Part shown: positions 27,306-36,030 of the stretch, piece by piece | Position numbering within the stretch: the stretch's first letter is position 1 | How the letters are laid out: each line of letters begins with the position of its first letter | Origin: MED-G105 sp039025235 | Lineage (GTDB): Bacteria; Pseudomonadota; Alphaproteobacteria; Caulobacterales; Parvularculaceae | DNA: 64,000 nt | Direction: 5' to 3' | Assembly (NCBI GenBank): GCA_039025235.1 | Contig: JBCCOS010000008.1 | Location: 124,001-188,000, forward strand | Position numbers and translations under genes: made by a program | The notes under the pieces: generated by a model | Seen by the model: the letters and a program-made list of their open reading frames with translations, nothing else | Told to the model about the DNA's origin: nothing | Database searches by the model: none

Positions 27306-28175
27306 ATGTCAAATACTATAATGCAAAAAGAGTTCTTTGATAGACGCCGAATGCTCCTCGCATTGTCCGCAATGAGTGTCTGTTCGAATTGTGCTGGGCG
27401 GAGCATCATTGAGGCGACGCAAAAACCAGAAACGCCTGACCACATTACCGCTGATGAGTTATCGTCAGCGGTCGCCGTATCGGGGACGGAATTCAAAACC
27501 GAAATGAATGAATTTACGATCGCTGATGTCATCAGCGAACCAGTTACAACCCGCATCGGAAGAGAAGCCCAAATCTCGCTTCAGAACCATTTGGACACTG
27601 GTAGTAAAGAAATCGAGATGATTGATACTGATCGTTGGGGACGAATTGTGTGTCGTGTAAATGACGTGAATTTCTCTAAGCCTGTTGCACACTCCCTTTT
27701 AGAGGCGGGGTTATTACGCGTTCTTCCGACAACAGAAGACTTTGATGCTATAAAAACCCTTTTGAAGATCGAGAATGATGCGCGAAATAAAAGACGAGGA
27801 TTGTGGGCCGCGAAGAAATTTAGAATTTATAACGCCAGCCAAGCCGTTCCGTTTCATGACGTGCATTTAGTAGAGGGGAACGTTAAATCGGTGGCGATAA
27901 AAAAGGGACGCCTTTTTATCAATTTTGGTGAAGATTTCCGAACGGATACAACATTTACGGCGCCAGCCGGACGTATTAAAAATTGGATCCGCAACCCTGA
28001 TACGGCACCTAACGAGCTGTGGGCGAGCATAGCGCAAAACGAAAAACAATTAGTAGGGAAAACAATTCGTGGACGGGGCTATATTTCCCGTATCAATGGC
28101 CCATCGATAGAAATACAGCATCCACTTCAAATAGAATTGGTACCGTCAGCAGCCCCAATCGCCGCGAACGGATGA
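27306..28175 (+). CDS. Thermonuclease (SNase)-like protein, probably catalytically degenerate
   Basis: The ATG directly follows the pbpC stop codon. After an N-terminal hydrophobic segment (MLLALSAMSVC, two Cys and CAG; Sec/Tat or lipoprotein nature unclear) comes a staphylococcal-nuclease-like OB fold: TDRWGRIVCRV, LLEAGLLRVLP, and NKRRGLWA, followed by a family-typical C-terminal extension (VEGNVKSVAIKKGRLFINFGEDF). The Arg of the SNase DxxGR motif is present, but the usual Asp-Thr-Pro-Glu calcium/catalytic segment is replaced (IADVISEPVTT), so nuclease activity is doubtful. Its place after macroglobulin and pbpC suggests a periplasmic or membrane-linked role. Length is 289 aa. Confidence 0.7.
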   Translation: MSNTIMQKEFFDRRRMLLALSAMSVCSNCAGRSIIEATQKPETPDHITADELSSAVAVSGTEFKTEMNEFTIADVISEPVTTRIGREAQISLQNHLDTGSKEIEMIDTDRWGRIVCRVNDVNFSKPVAHSLLEAGLLRVLPTTEDFDAIKTLLKIENDARNKRRGLWAAKKFRIYNASQAVPFHDVHLVEGNVKSVAIKKGRLFINFGEDFRTDTTFTAPAGRIKNWIRNPDTAPNELWASIAQNEKQLVGKTIRGRGYISRINGPSIEIQHPLQIELVPSAAPIAANG

Positions 28176-28190
28176 AATCCCTCAAAAGGC

Positions 28191-28260
28191 CGGTATCTTA
28201 ATTGGAATTGGGGCGCCGCTTTAAGTCTTTGATTTGACGCATTTCATAACGCGCGGTTGG
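28191..28260. repeat. Degenerate dispersed intergenic repeat, copy B
   Basis: The stretch with AATTGGAATTGGGGCGCC, CTTTAAGTCTTTGATTTGAC and GCATTTCATAACGCG aligns with 8311-8370. It begins 16 bases after the stop of the nuclease-like gene and lies between that gene and the convergent carD-like gene. Confidence 0.5.
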
Positions 28261-28389
28261 GTAGCCTGTTCAGCGGAAACTACTTTAATGGAGACGAAGC
28301 AGAATTTGGTAAGCTGTCATAGAGCAAATCACTTAAGACACGTTGATCAACTCGAAATAGGCCGAGCCTCGGGAACTGACAACATCTAA

Positions 28390-29664
28390 TCAGGCCGCCA
28401 TTTTTTGTAAAAGTGATTGTTCGAGTTCGTTGATCGCAGATGATAAATCCGATTGCCGAACCGCAGCGACTTCACGCGCTAGTCTATCCAATGCCGCTTC
28501 AAATAATTGTCTTTCAGAATAGCTCTGTTCTGGCTGGTCGGATCCCCGGTAAAGGTCACGAACGACCTCCGCCACAGAAATAATATCGCCAGAGTTGATC
28601 TTTGCTTCATACTCCTGAGCGCGACGGCTCCACATTGTCCGTTTGATACGGGCACGTCCCTTTAACAATTCCACTGCTTTATCAATGGTCGCATTATCGG
28701 ATAAACCGCGCATCCCGACACTCGCAGCCTTCGCAGTGGGAACACGTAATTTCATCTTTTCTTGATCAAAATCGATAACAAACAATTCATTTGTTATTCC
28801 TGCGATGATTTGTTGCTCAATCATCACAACACGACCAACGCCATGCGCTGGATAAACAACAAAATCATTTAGCTTAAAGTCCAGCTTTGCTTTATTTGCC
28901 TCAGGGGTGGGCTCAATCACTTCGTCGTTTGCACTCGGCGGGTTTTTCGCTAAGTCACGAAGCGCTGTTGGCAAAATGATTGGCTCTGATTTCTCGCCGC
29001 GTGGCTTCTGACCCACATTCATTTTTTTTCTTTTTAAAGTTGCTGTTCCGGTTTCCGTCACAGGTGCATCCACTGATTTCTTGCTAACGGTCCGCTTCTT
29101 TTTGCTGGACCTGACAGTCTTCTTTTCACTTTGCGTTGCTTGCGCTTGATCCGACACGAGGGCGCCTGATGTATTCGCGATATCATTTACCGTTTCAATG
29201 CAATCATCAGTATCTACGGACGCTGAACGCTTCACAGATTTACTCGAAACCGATTCTTTTGCTTTTGTCTGCGTTCTTTTTGATGCTGCGGTTGTTTTTC
29301 TTGATACGGCTTTTTTTGTTACGTTTGATTTTGATGCAGTTGTCTTTTTGACCGCTGCTTTTTTGGTCACGCTCTTTTTTGCCGTCGTTTTTTTCGTGGT
29401 GGTTTTCTTAGAGGCTGCTTTTTTTACGGGCGCTTTCTTGGAGCTCGCTTTTTTTACAACACTCTTTTTTGCTGCGACTTTGCTCGCGGTTCCTGAGCCT
29501 GCCGCTGACTTGTTCGTCTTCCGTGCAGAAGCGACCGTTTTTGTCGTGGCCTTTGTCGACGTCGTTGATTTAGCCGTAGGAGTTGATGTAGCAGATTTAG
29601 GGCGCGCTTTTTGTGTTCCCGCTTTCTTTGTTGTCGTTTTCTTTTGAGCCTGTGCTGCGGGCAT
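28390..29664 (-). CDS. CarD family transcriptional regulator with histone-H1-like N-terminal extension
   Basis: CarD/CdnL proteins bind RNA polymerase and stabilise open promoter complexes. The C-terminal part (about residues 261-424) is a complete alphaproteobacterial CarD: the RNAP-interacting domain starts at FKLNDFVVYPAHGVGRV and the helical DNA-binding domain contains RRAQEYEAKI and GDIISVAEVVRDL. In front lies a 225-residue low-complexity region with repeated KK(A/T)(A/S)xKK blocks, broken by an acidic stretch (about 150-180). Ordinary CarD is near 170 aa, so this protein is more than twice the usual length. The ATG at 29664 follows GAGAGA. It is the last gene of the helicase-S4-TerB-FdxA-CarD run, but 556 bases separate it from fdxA, so it may have its own promoter. 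Confidence 0.92.
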   Translation of the reverse strand: MPAAQAQKKTTTKKAGTQKARPKSATSTPTAKSTTSTKATTKTVASARKTNKSAAGSGTASKVAAKKSVVKKASSKKAPVKKAASKKTTTKKTTAKKSVTKKAAVKKTTASKSNVTKKAVSRKTTAASKRTQTKAKESVSSKSVKRSASVDTDDCIETVNDIANTSGALVSDQAQATQSEKKTVRSSKKKRTVSKKSVDAPVTETGTATLKRKKMNVGQKPRGEKSEPIILPTALRDLAKNPPSANDEVIEPTPEANKAKLDFKLNDFVVYPAHGVGRVVMIEQQIIAGITNELFVIDFDQEKMKLRVPTAKAASVGMRGLSDNATIDKAVELLKGRARIKRTMWSRRAQEYEAKINSGDIISVAEVVRDLYRGSDQPEQSYSERQLFEAALDRLAREVAAVRQSDLSSAINELEQSLLQKMAA

Positions 29665-30220
29665 GTTCGTCTCTCGTGTTTATCTACCGAGCCAATCGGT
29701 GTTTCGTAGTTTTAATTAGGTCAGCCAAATAGTCTGACCAGATAATCTGCGCGTTAACCATTAAGCCAATTTAATCGCGCCGTTCCTTTTCGGACCTCGG
29801 AAAAATCTTTATCGCAACGCAAAACAACACGCGAAAAAGAGCTTTTGCCGCCAGACCCAACTTATTTGGTAAGTACGATAATATATTCAGACCATGAAAA
29901 ATCATTTCACCCTGACAGGTAAACGTTTCTCACAATCCAAATTTTGCATCGAAAAGTATTCGATAATTTTTGATGCAAAACAAAATGCTAGACCAACCTG
30001 ATAAGACTGATAAAGCTAATGTCGTAACAATCAAAACGAAGCGTTCAATGCATGAAACCGAAATGACTTACCGTATTGGTTTTATTGAATAAACTATCAC
30101 GGTAAAGCCTTTATGCCAAGAATATGGAACACTTAACAATAAGTTGTATTTCTGTTTCGTGTACTACCGTACCATCAAACGCTAGCGTATATGTGAACCA
30201 AGAGCTTCGGTTGAGGCCAG
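29665..30220. other. Intergenic region between fdxA and carD
   Basis: About 556 bases, AT-rich. It holds a composite hairpin (29942-29980) that could end fdxA transcription and a short hairpin GGTCAG/CTGACC (29719-29739) closer to carD. The carD promoter is expected here. No gene is seen. Confidence 0.4.
29942..29980 (-). terminator. fdxA: Possible fdxA terminator hairpin
   Basis: TTTTGCATC (29942-29950) pairs with GATGCAAAA (29972-29980), with a small inner pairing CGAA/TTCG. It lies 240 bases downstream of the fdxA stop on the minus strand. There is no long T run, so the assignment is tentative. Confidence 0.35.
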
Positions 30221-30559
30221 CTAGTCGCCTTTTCCGGGGTTCTCGCTAAAGTGCTTTGCTAACTTATCCTGTTGACCAGCGAAGTTATCAGCATTGTCCA
30301 TTGGATCTATCTTTGTTGTGATGTTAGGCCAAATGGTTGAGTATTTAGCGTTTAATTCCAGCCACTTACCGTCTTTATCGTCGGTATCGGGGTAGATGGC
30401 CTCAGCAGGACATTCAGGTTCACACACACCACAATCAATGCATTCATCAGGATGAATGACAAGCATGTTCTCGCCTTCATAAAAACAGTCTACCGGACAC
30501 ACTTCCACGCAATCTGTGTATTTGCACATAATACAAGCGTCGCCCACGACATAAGGCAT
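30221..30559 (-). CDS. fdxA: Seven-iron ferredoxin FdxA
   Basis: A 112-residue ferredoxin of the Azotobacter FdI / alphaproteobacterial FdxA type carrying [3Fe-4S] and [4Fe-4S] clusters. Cluster ligands are visible in CIMCKYTDCVEVCPVDC and CIDCGVCEPECP. The C-terminal 50 residues form the usual extension. The start at 30559 (MPYVVGD) is supported by GGAGAGG six bases upstream; an in-frame Met four codons earlier overlaps that site. It acts as a cytoplasmic electron carrier; the partner is unknown. Many alphaproteobacteria have it beside carD and the helicase/S4 genes, as here. Confidence 0.95.
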   Translation of the reverse strand: MPYVVGDACIMCKYTDCVEVCPVDCFYEGENMLVIHPDECIDCGVCEPECPAEAIYPDTDDKDGKWLELNAKYSTIWPNITTKIDPMDNADNFAGQQDKLAKHFSENPGKGD

Positions 30560-30678
30560 TGGCCTCTCCATTACGCAATATCATGCGATCCTGTGCCCGA
30601 AGGAGCGCTACTTCAACAGATACCCGTCATAATTCGGTTGCAGGCTCGGATCTAATCAGCATTTCGCCGCGACGCAAG

Positions 30679-31143
30679 TCAGTTATTCTCACTTACGTGC
30701 AAGGCGCGTTGTCGCGCTTCTCCGTTTTCCCGGTCTGACACGTATATGAGGCCACAAAGCCGACGCATAAAGGCATCTTCATAAGGGTCGCGTTTTGCGT
30801 CACTAAGAATAATCTTCCAGAGTGTTTCCACCATAAGCAATTTCTCCGATTGCGGGAGTTTCTTTGCATTTTTCGTGAATTGATGCATGTCGAGCGCAGA
30901 ATCGGCTGCCGCTTCTGCATCATCGACCAGTTTTATCACTGTATCATTGGCGAGAGAGAAGCTCGACGCCATCGCTTTTTCAATGATCGCTCGCTCCTGA
31001 GGTGTGTACTCTCCATCTGCTTTGGCTGCTTTAACCATAAGCGCAGCCATAGAGTTTTGAAGCTGTTGGTTATCATTTTCATCGGGTATGGTTGAAGTCG
31101 CTGAAGGGACTCCAGAAAAGAGCTGTTTCAAAATCGGTAGCAT
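30679..31143 (-). CDS. TerB family protein
   Basis: A 154-residue all-helical cytoplasmic protein of the TerB/DjlA-N family (COG4103 type). The typical AALMVKAAKADGEYTPQERAIIEKA segment with the Asp/Glu metal-like site, and LLMVETLWKIILSDAKRDPYEDAFMRRL, are both visible. TerB proteins were first linked to tellurite resistance, but most such singletons have no established role. It sits between the S4 gene and fdxA in a cluster that in related bacteria often lacks it. Confidence 0.85.
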   Translation of the reverse strand: MLPILKQLFSGVPSATSTIPDENDNQQLQNSMAALMVKAAKADGEYTPQERAIIEKAMASSFSLANDTVIKLVDDAEAAADSALDMHQFTKNAKKLPQSEKLLMVETLWKIILSDAKRDPYEDAFMRRLCGLIYVSDRENGEARQRALHVSENN

Positions 31144-31272
31144 GAATTATCCCTTTTAAATCACGGCTTTTGCAGTGAAGGACGTCGATCCTTCAACCTT
31201 CAAAAATCGATGTGAGGATGGCAATCAGCTCGTTATCATTAGCGCGCTGATTGCTTTCGAATGAAAATTATC

Positions 31273-31605
31273 TCAGTCATTAGCCTCAGTTGTTGTGATA
31301 TTTTCATATAGTCTACTGGCCTCGCTGGCAGGCCCACGCCGTTCGGCACATGCCATAATTTTAATGCTAATGACATGGCCGCTGCGCCCATAGGTTAAAC
31401 GATCGCCCGGACGGACAAGAAATCCGGGTTTTGAAACACGCAGTTTACTGCCATGTCGATTCAAACGAAGAGAACGTGAAGAAACAAATTTTGCGGCTAA
31501 ACCACGTGTTTTAAAAAAGCGCGCGCACCAAAGCCATTTATCGATCCGTTGTGATAGCGCAGACTCGTCGTTCTGTTCGTTGTCTTCTTTTCGGTTATCT
31601 CTCAA
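31273..31605 (-). CDS. RNA-binding S4 domain protein (HslR-like)
   Basis: A 110-residue S4-domain protein. The RNA-binding motif reads RIDKWLWCARFFKTRGLAAKFV followed by the LRLNR and PGDRLTYG strands, as in the heat-shock protein Hsp15/HslR, which rescues stalled 50S subunits bearing nascent chains. The start is a TTG eight bases past the helicase stop, the only in-frame start available; there is no clear ribosome binding site, which suggests translational coupling to the helicase gene. Confidence 0.9.
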   Translation of the reverse strand: MRDNRKEDNEQNDESALSQRIDKWLWCARFFKTRGLAAKFVSSRSLRLNRHGSKLRVSKPGFLVRPGDRLTYGRSGHVISIKIMACAERRGPASEASRLYENITTTEAND

Positions 31606-31613
31606 GCGATTAT

Positions 31614-34600
31614 TCAGGAGTTTTCCTTTTTGTCGTTATCGGTGGATTTCAGGGCAGCGAGTACGGCAAATGGTGAGTCCGGATCAGGACCTTTGTTCTT
31701 CCCTGCGCGGGGCGCTTCAGAACTATATCGACGCGGCGCGCGTTGGTTATCATAGCTCTTGCGTCCAGCTTTCTTGCCATTCCCCTTATTTCTTCGCTTG
31801 TCTTTGTCATTGAATTGTCGCGAGGTCGATTTTTGCTCCGGCGTTTCCCCGGGTCTGGCTGGAGGCTTATCTTTGCTATAGCGCCTTGTTGGTTTTTTAG
31901 GTGCCATTCTCCAAATGATGATTTCTTCGACCTCGCCATTGGTATTCGTTGTCTCGTTTTCATCGGATATTGTGTCATGATCGCCCGAAACGCTTTCAAT
32001 CGTTTTCACATCGTTTGACTCAGTGGATCCTGGAACAGAAGCGGAATGGATCGGATCGCCCCCAACGGATGTTTTGCTTTCGCCATCGGGTGCACCTTGG
32101 GGCTTCATTTCTGAATTATCGGCGGTCACTCCAGCGGCGTCCTGATTCGAAGCATGAGCCGCGTTTAAAGCATCGACATCAACGATGTTTTCTACACATT
32201 TCTCTAACGGCTTTTCGGTGCCATCTGGTTTTTGTGCTTGGCTCAATGATTTCTCAGCGGGGATGCCTTCTGGTTTTGCTTGGTCAATTGCTCGTTTGAT
32301 TGTTTGTTTCCGATAACCCAAAGATCTTAGAATACTTTCGAAATCGTCTCCTGAACAGCCAACTAAAGACATCATTTGTTGATTTGTCTCAAAGCCGCCC
32401 TTATTGCTCCCGTCATTTCTCGCGGTCCTTATGAGGCCCGCTAAGCGTTCCAGCATATCGATTCTAACGGCGCGTTCACCTGATGGTCTATAACCCGATG
32501 CGTAATAATACGCATGGGGAAGGTCTCTATTGATCGGCAATGAGACAAGGCCGGCTTTTGGTGGCTCGAAAGCTGCTGGTTGTTTATCAACCCAAAGAGC
32601 CCAGAGCATCGTGAGTAAACCTGCTGGCGCTGGTTTTAATAAGCTTGGAATATGCAGGGTATATTCACCGAAACGAACGCCCGTTTGACGCAACTTGCTC
32701 CGTTCATCCTGGCCAATTTGTTTCAGCTCTTGACTGATGGTCGCCCGGGACATCGCCCCGAAATTCTCAACGAGCCTAAATGCAACACCGCGTGCGAGTC
32801 CCGATAAGGCTGTATCGCCTTCCGCATCAACAGCCTGTTTCAGTCTTAAAAGGTCGCCCAACATACTCTCGACGCGCGCCGCCAAAAAATCAGTAAGCCG
32901 ATCTTGAACCCTGCCTCTTAATGACGGAGGAACTGAATCGAGGCCGCGCATTTTCAAGTTCGGTCTTAGTGGGGCAGGGCCTTTTTCAAGCAAAGCAACT
33001 TGCGATGATCGCCACCAAATACTGCCATCAGCGTGCAATCGTAAGTCTTTTGCATCAGCGTTAGCGAGTGCCGCGCCGCGGGTTGCCAGAATAGGACCAA
33101 GGGCCCGTTCTGCGGCATGCCGTGCCTTCTTTGCTTCAAGGCCCTTCGCTCGCGGATCTAAGATAAACTGAAAGCCGTTCAAACGACCGACAAATTGGCC
33201 TTCCACAGTAACTTCTCCATCGTCTGTGACGCCAGCCAAAAGTGGCTCATCGTCACGTAACTTTCTTGCGAGAACCGACGTGCGTCGGTCAACGAAACGC
33301 TGCGTCAGCTTCTCATGCAGCGCATCTGATAATGCGTCTTCTATCGACCGAGTTTTCCCCTGCCAATAGCTAGAATTTTCAACCCAACTTGATCGGTTGC
33401 TGAAATAAGTCCAGGTCCGTACATGTGCTATTCGTGCAGAAATCGCATCAATATCGCCATCCGTCCGATCAAATGGTGTTATTTTCTGCTCTAGCCAGTG
33501 TTCACTTACACGGCCCCGATCGATAATTTGTTCGTAGATTTCTGCCAGCAACCGTGCATGTTGGTCGAACGCAGATTTCCGGAAATCCGGAATTTGGCAA
33601 ACATCCCAAAGAAGACCAAGAGCAGCGCCACCTTTTGCACGTTCCTTGACATCAATGAACGTTGCAAGGCGCGCAAGCGCCATCTCATCTTCGCCCGGAC
33701 GGGCACGCCTAAGGTATTTTTCTGGCGGAGTACGATCCAATGCATTTTTGAGAGCGCTTAGACTTGAAAAGTCTAGCGTCTCTGAGCGCCACTGAAGGGC
33801 TTCAATCGTGGGAAAGTGATGCTCTTCAATGGCCTCGACGATATCGTCATCAAGGTCGTGGCATTCCGCCGTCACACCAAAAGTTCCATCGCGGATATGA
33901 CGCCCGGCGCGTCCAGCAATTTGTGCAAATTCTGCTGACGAGAGCGCACGCACATGCGCCCCATCGAATTTTCGCGACGCTGCAAAGGCAACATGGTCGA
34001 TATCCATATTTAGCCCCATGCCAATTGCATCGGTCGCGACGAGATAGTCGACATCTCCGTTTTGGTAGAGTTCCGCTTGTGCGTTCCGCGTCCTTGGCGA
34101 CAGCGCACCAAGGACGACGGCGGCCCCACCGCGCTGGCGTTTTATCAACTCTGCGATGGCATAAACGGTATCAGCAGAAAAGGCGACGAGAGCCGAGCGC
34201 CGTGGTAATCGTGTTATCTTTTTCGGGCCAGAGTAGGAAAGTGTTGAAAACCTTTCTTTTGCAACGATGTCGATATCTGGGAATAACCGGCGCAAAAGAG
34301 GGGCTATTGTGGCAGATCCGATGAATACCGTTTCAACGCTGCCCCGTGCATGGAGAAGTCGCGAGGTAAAGACGCGTCCTCGCTCAGCATCAGCCGCCAA
34401 CTGGATCTCGTCCACAGCCAGGAATTCAACATCTTTGTCGAGCGGCATCGCCTCAACGGTTGAAACCCAATAGCGCGCATTCTTAGGGACGATCTTTTCT
34501 TCCCCTGTTACAAGCGCAACATTTGGAGAGCCAACGCGTGGCACGAGCTTTTCATATACCTCCCGGGCAAGAAGCCTTAACGGCAAGCCAATCATGCCGG

Positions 34601-34769
34601 AGCGATGCGCAAGAAGGCGCTCAATTGCAAAATAGGTCTTTCCGGTATTCGTCGGACCCAAAACTGCAATGATGGACTCGTCGCCGCCTTTGCTTCGTCG
34701 CAGCGCGCTGTGGCCAACCGTGATTTGTGCGTTGTTTCGGAGGAGGGGGACGCCAGAAGACCGATGCAT
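31614..34769 (-). CDS. SUV3-like RNA/DNA helicase
   Basis: An SF2 helicase of the mitochondrial SUV3 family, involved with RNA turnover. Motifs in order: Walker A GPTNTGKT, motif Ia LPLRLLAREVYEK, Walker B DEIQ, motif III GSAT, motif V region ATDAIGMGLNMDI, and motif VI QIAGRAGR. The C-terminal third, from about residue 840, is a low-complexity tail: an acidic/neutral part followed by a very basic stretch (KKPTRRYSKDKP, RRNKGNGKKAGRKS). The 1051-aa length is normal for alphaproteobacterial members with such tails. The ATG at 34769 is preferred to a TTG 69 bases upstream; neither has a ribosome binding site. It heads the S4-TerB-FdxA-CarD run. Confidence 0.92.
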   Translation of the reverse strand: MHRSSGVPLLRNNAQITVGHSALRRSKGGDESIIAVLGPTNTGKTYFAIERLLAHRSGMIGLPLRLLAREVYEKLVPRVGSPNVALVTGEEKIVPKNARYWVSTVEAMPLDKDVEFLAVDEIQLAADAERGRVFTSRLLHARGSVETVFIGSATIAPLLRRLFPDIDIVAKERFSTLSYSGPKKITRLPRRSALVAFSADTVYAIAELIKRQRGGAAVVLGALSPRTRNAQAELYQNGDVDYLVATDAIGMGLNMDIDHVAFAASRKFDGAHVRALSSAEFAQIAGRAGRHIRDGTFGVTAECHDLDDDIVEAIEEHHFPTIEALQWRSETLDFSSLSALKNALDRTPPEKYLRRARPGEDEMALARLATFIDVKERAKGGAALGLLWDVCQIPDFRKSAFDQHARLLAEIYEQIIDRGRVSEHWLEQKITPFDRTDGDIDAISARIAHVRTWTYFSNRSSWVENSSYWQGKTRSIEDALSDALHEKLTQRFVDRRTSVLARKLRDDEPLLAGVTDDGEVTVEGQFVGRLNGFQFILDPRAKGLEAKKARHAAERALGPILATRGAALANADAKDLRLHADGSIWWRSSQVALLEKGPAPLRPNLKMRGLDSVPPSLRGRVQDRLTDFLAARVESMLGDLLRLKQAVDAEGDTALSGLARGVAFRLVENFGAMSRATISQELKQIGQDERSKLRQTGVRFGEYTLHIPSLLKPAPAGLLTMLWALWVDKQPAAFEPPKAGLVSLPINRDLPHAYYYASGYRPSGERAVRIDMLERLAGLIRTARNDGSNKGGFETNQQMMSLVGCSGDDFESILRSLGYRKQTIKRAIDQAKPEGIPAEKSLSQAQKPDGTEKPLEKCVENIVDVDALNAAHASNQDAAGVTADNSEMKPQGAPDGESKTSVGGDPIHSASVPGSTESNDVKTIESVSGDHDTISDENETTNTNGEVEEIIIWRMAPKKPTRRYSKDKPPARPGETPEQKSTSRQFNDKDKRRNKGNGKKAGRKSYDNQRAPRRYSSEAPRAGKNKGPDPDSPFAVLAALKSTDNDKKENS

Positions 34770-34977
34770 TTTATTAAAATTAAAGCCGTTGATTTCGAAT
34801 TTAATGAAGTCATGGCAAAAGCGCAATTTACCAAACAAGACACATTACGTTGAAGAACGCTAACAAATGCAACGTGGTTAAAAGACTACTACGCTGACCC
34901 ACGAAACGTTAACCGAGCGACGCTAATCTACCCCATGGGCCCACCAGCTGCTAGCGTTACCCAGGGATAGATGCCGA

Positions 34978-36030
34978 ATGACATCTGCGACAGCGACAAT
35001 AACAAACACGCCAAAATGGATAAAAGACGCTCGATTTGACCGGATCTTTATATTTGGCTTGCCGACTATTGCGATTTTGAGTGCATGCGTCATTGCGGTA
35101 AAACCGTCCTTATTCACGCCGATCCTGTTGGTTGATCTTTGGCTTCTTGGCTATCACCATGTCGTTTCAACTTATACGAGGCTGTGTTTTGACAAACAGA
35201 GCTTTCAGGAGCACCGATTTTTACTCACCTGGTTGATACCAATTGTAGCAATACCAACAATACTCATTGCGCTAACCTTTGGCGTCGTGGCGATCGTTAC
35301 AATCTATTTTTACTGGCAATGGTGGCACTACACACGGCAAAGCTGGGGCGTATCCCGTATTTTTCGCGGCCGCGATCCTGATGCCATTTATGAAGACAAT
35401 CGTTTAGATCAAGCCATTTTTTATTCCGTGCCCATATTTGGGGTTCTTTCACGGTCGAGTGAAAACCATTCCACATTCATTGGGCTAGAGTTCTACTCAG
35501 CACCTGTGCACGAATATGTCGCCGTTCTCGCCGGGTATATCGCGTTAGCCCTTCTCGCATTTTGGGTGGTGAGGCGATATCAGGCTTATACTGAGGGACG
35601 ACTCGCTATTCTTCATACGTCTTATATGATGACGCATTTTCTAATCTTCGGCATCGCCTACTATACGATACCTGAAATCACTGTAGGATGGTTAGTCATC
35701 AATATTTGGCATAATGCTCAATACATTCTGTTTGTCTGGTTATTCAACAATAAGCGTTTCAAAGACGGTGTGGACCCTTCCGCTCGCTTCCTTTCCTCAA
35801 TCAGTCAATCGGGTAAGATTTGGCACTATCTTGGAGCGTGTCTTATGATTACCGGTGTTGTCTATTGGGGTATTATTCGATCGATAGACCACATCCTTTT
35901 GACAGGTGTATCAGCGACGATCGTCATATATCAGATCGTTAATTTTCATCACTATGTTGTTGATTCTGTCATTTGGAAGGTGCGCAAACCAGCAATGCGC
36001 CAAACACTTAACTTAAAAACAGCCGAATGA
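34978..36030 (+). CDS. Histidine-rich polytopic membrane protein, 350 aa
   Basis: I do not recognise the family with confidence. The protein has about eight hydrophobic segments and an unusual set of His residues at membrane edges: His60-His61 (LLGYHHVVS), His117 (WQWWHYTRQSWG), His213 and His220, His245 (NIWHNAQY), and a C-terminal NFHHYVVDSVIW (His324-325). Such conserved His placements recall membrane diiron enzymes, for example the Brp/Blh carotenoid-cleaving family, but this is an inference. The stop codon overlaps the start of the acyltransferase gene by four bases (ATGA), so the two are translationally coupled. Confidence 0.75.
   Translation: MTSATATITNTPKWIKDARFDRIFIFGLPTIAILSACVIAVKPSLFTPILLVDLWLLGYHHVVSTYTRLCFDKQSFQEHRFLLTWLIPIVAIPTILIALTFGVVAIVTIYFYWQWWHYTRQSWGVSRIFRGRDPDAIYEDNRLDQAIFYSVPIFGVLSRSSENHSTFIGLEFYSAPVHEYVAVLAGYIALALLAFWVVRRYQAYTEGRLAILHTSYMMTHFLIFGIAYYTIPEITVGWLVINIWHNAQYILFVWLFNNKRFKDGVDPSARFLSSISQSGKIWHYLGACLMITGVVYWGIIRSIDHILLTGVSATIVIYQIVNFHHYVVDSVIWKVRKPAMRQTLNLKTAE

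Noticed and set aside
29198..29647. 149-codon hydrophobic frame antisense to the CarD N-terminus
   Set aside because: Same artefact as above: complement of the lysine/threonine/alanine-rich tail.
33764..34324. 186-codon frame antisense to the SUV3-like helicase
   Set aside because: Lies wholly within the helicase gene and its composition (Arg/His-rich) is that of an antisense shadow.
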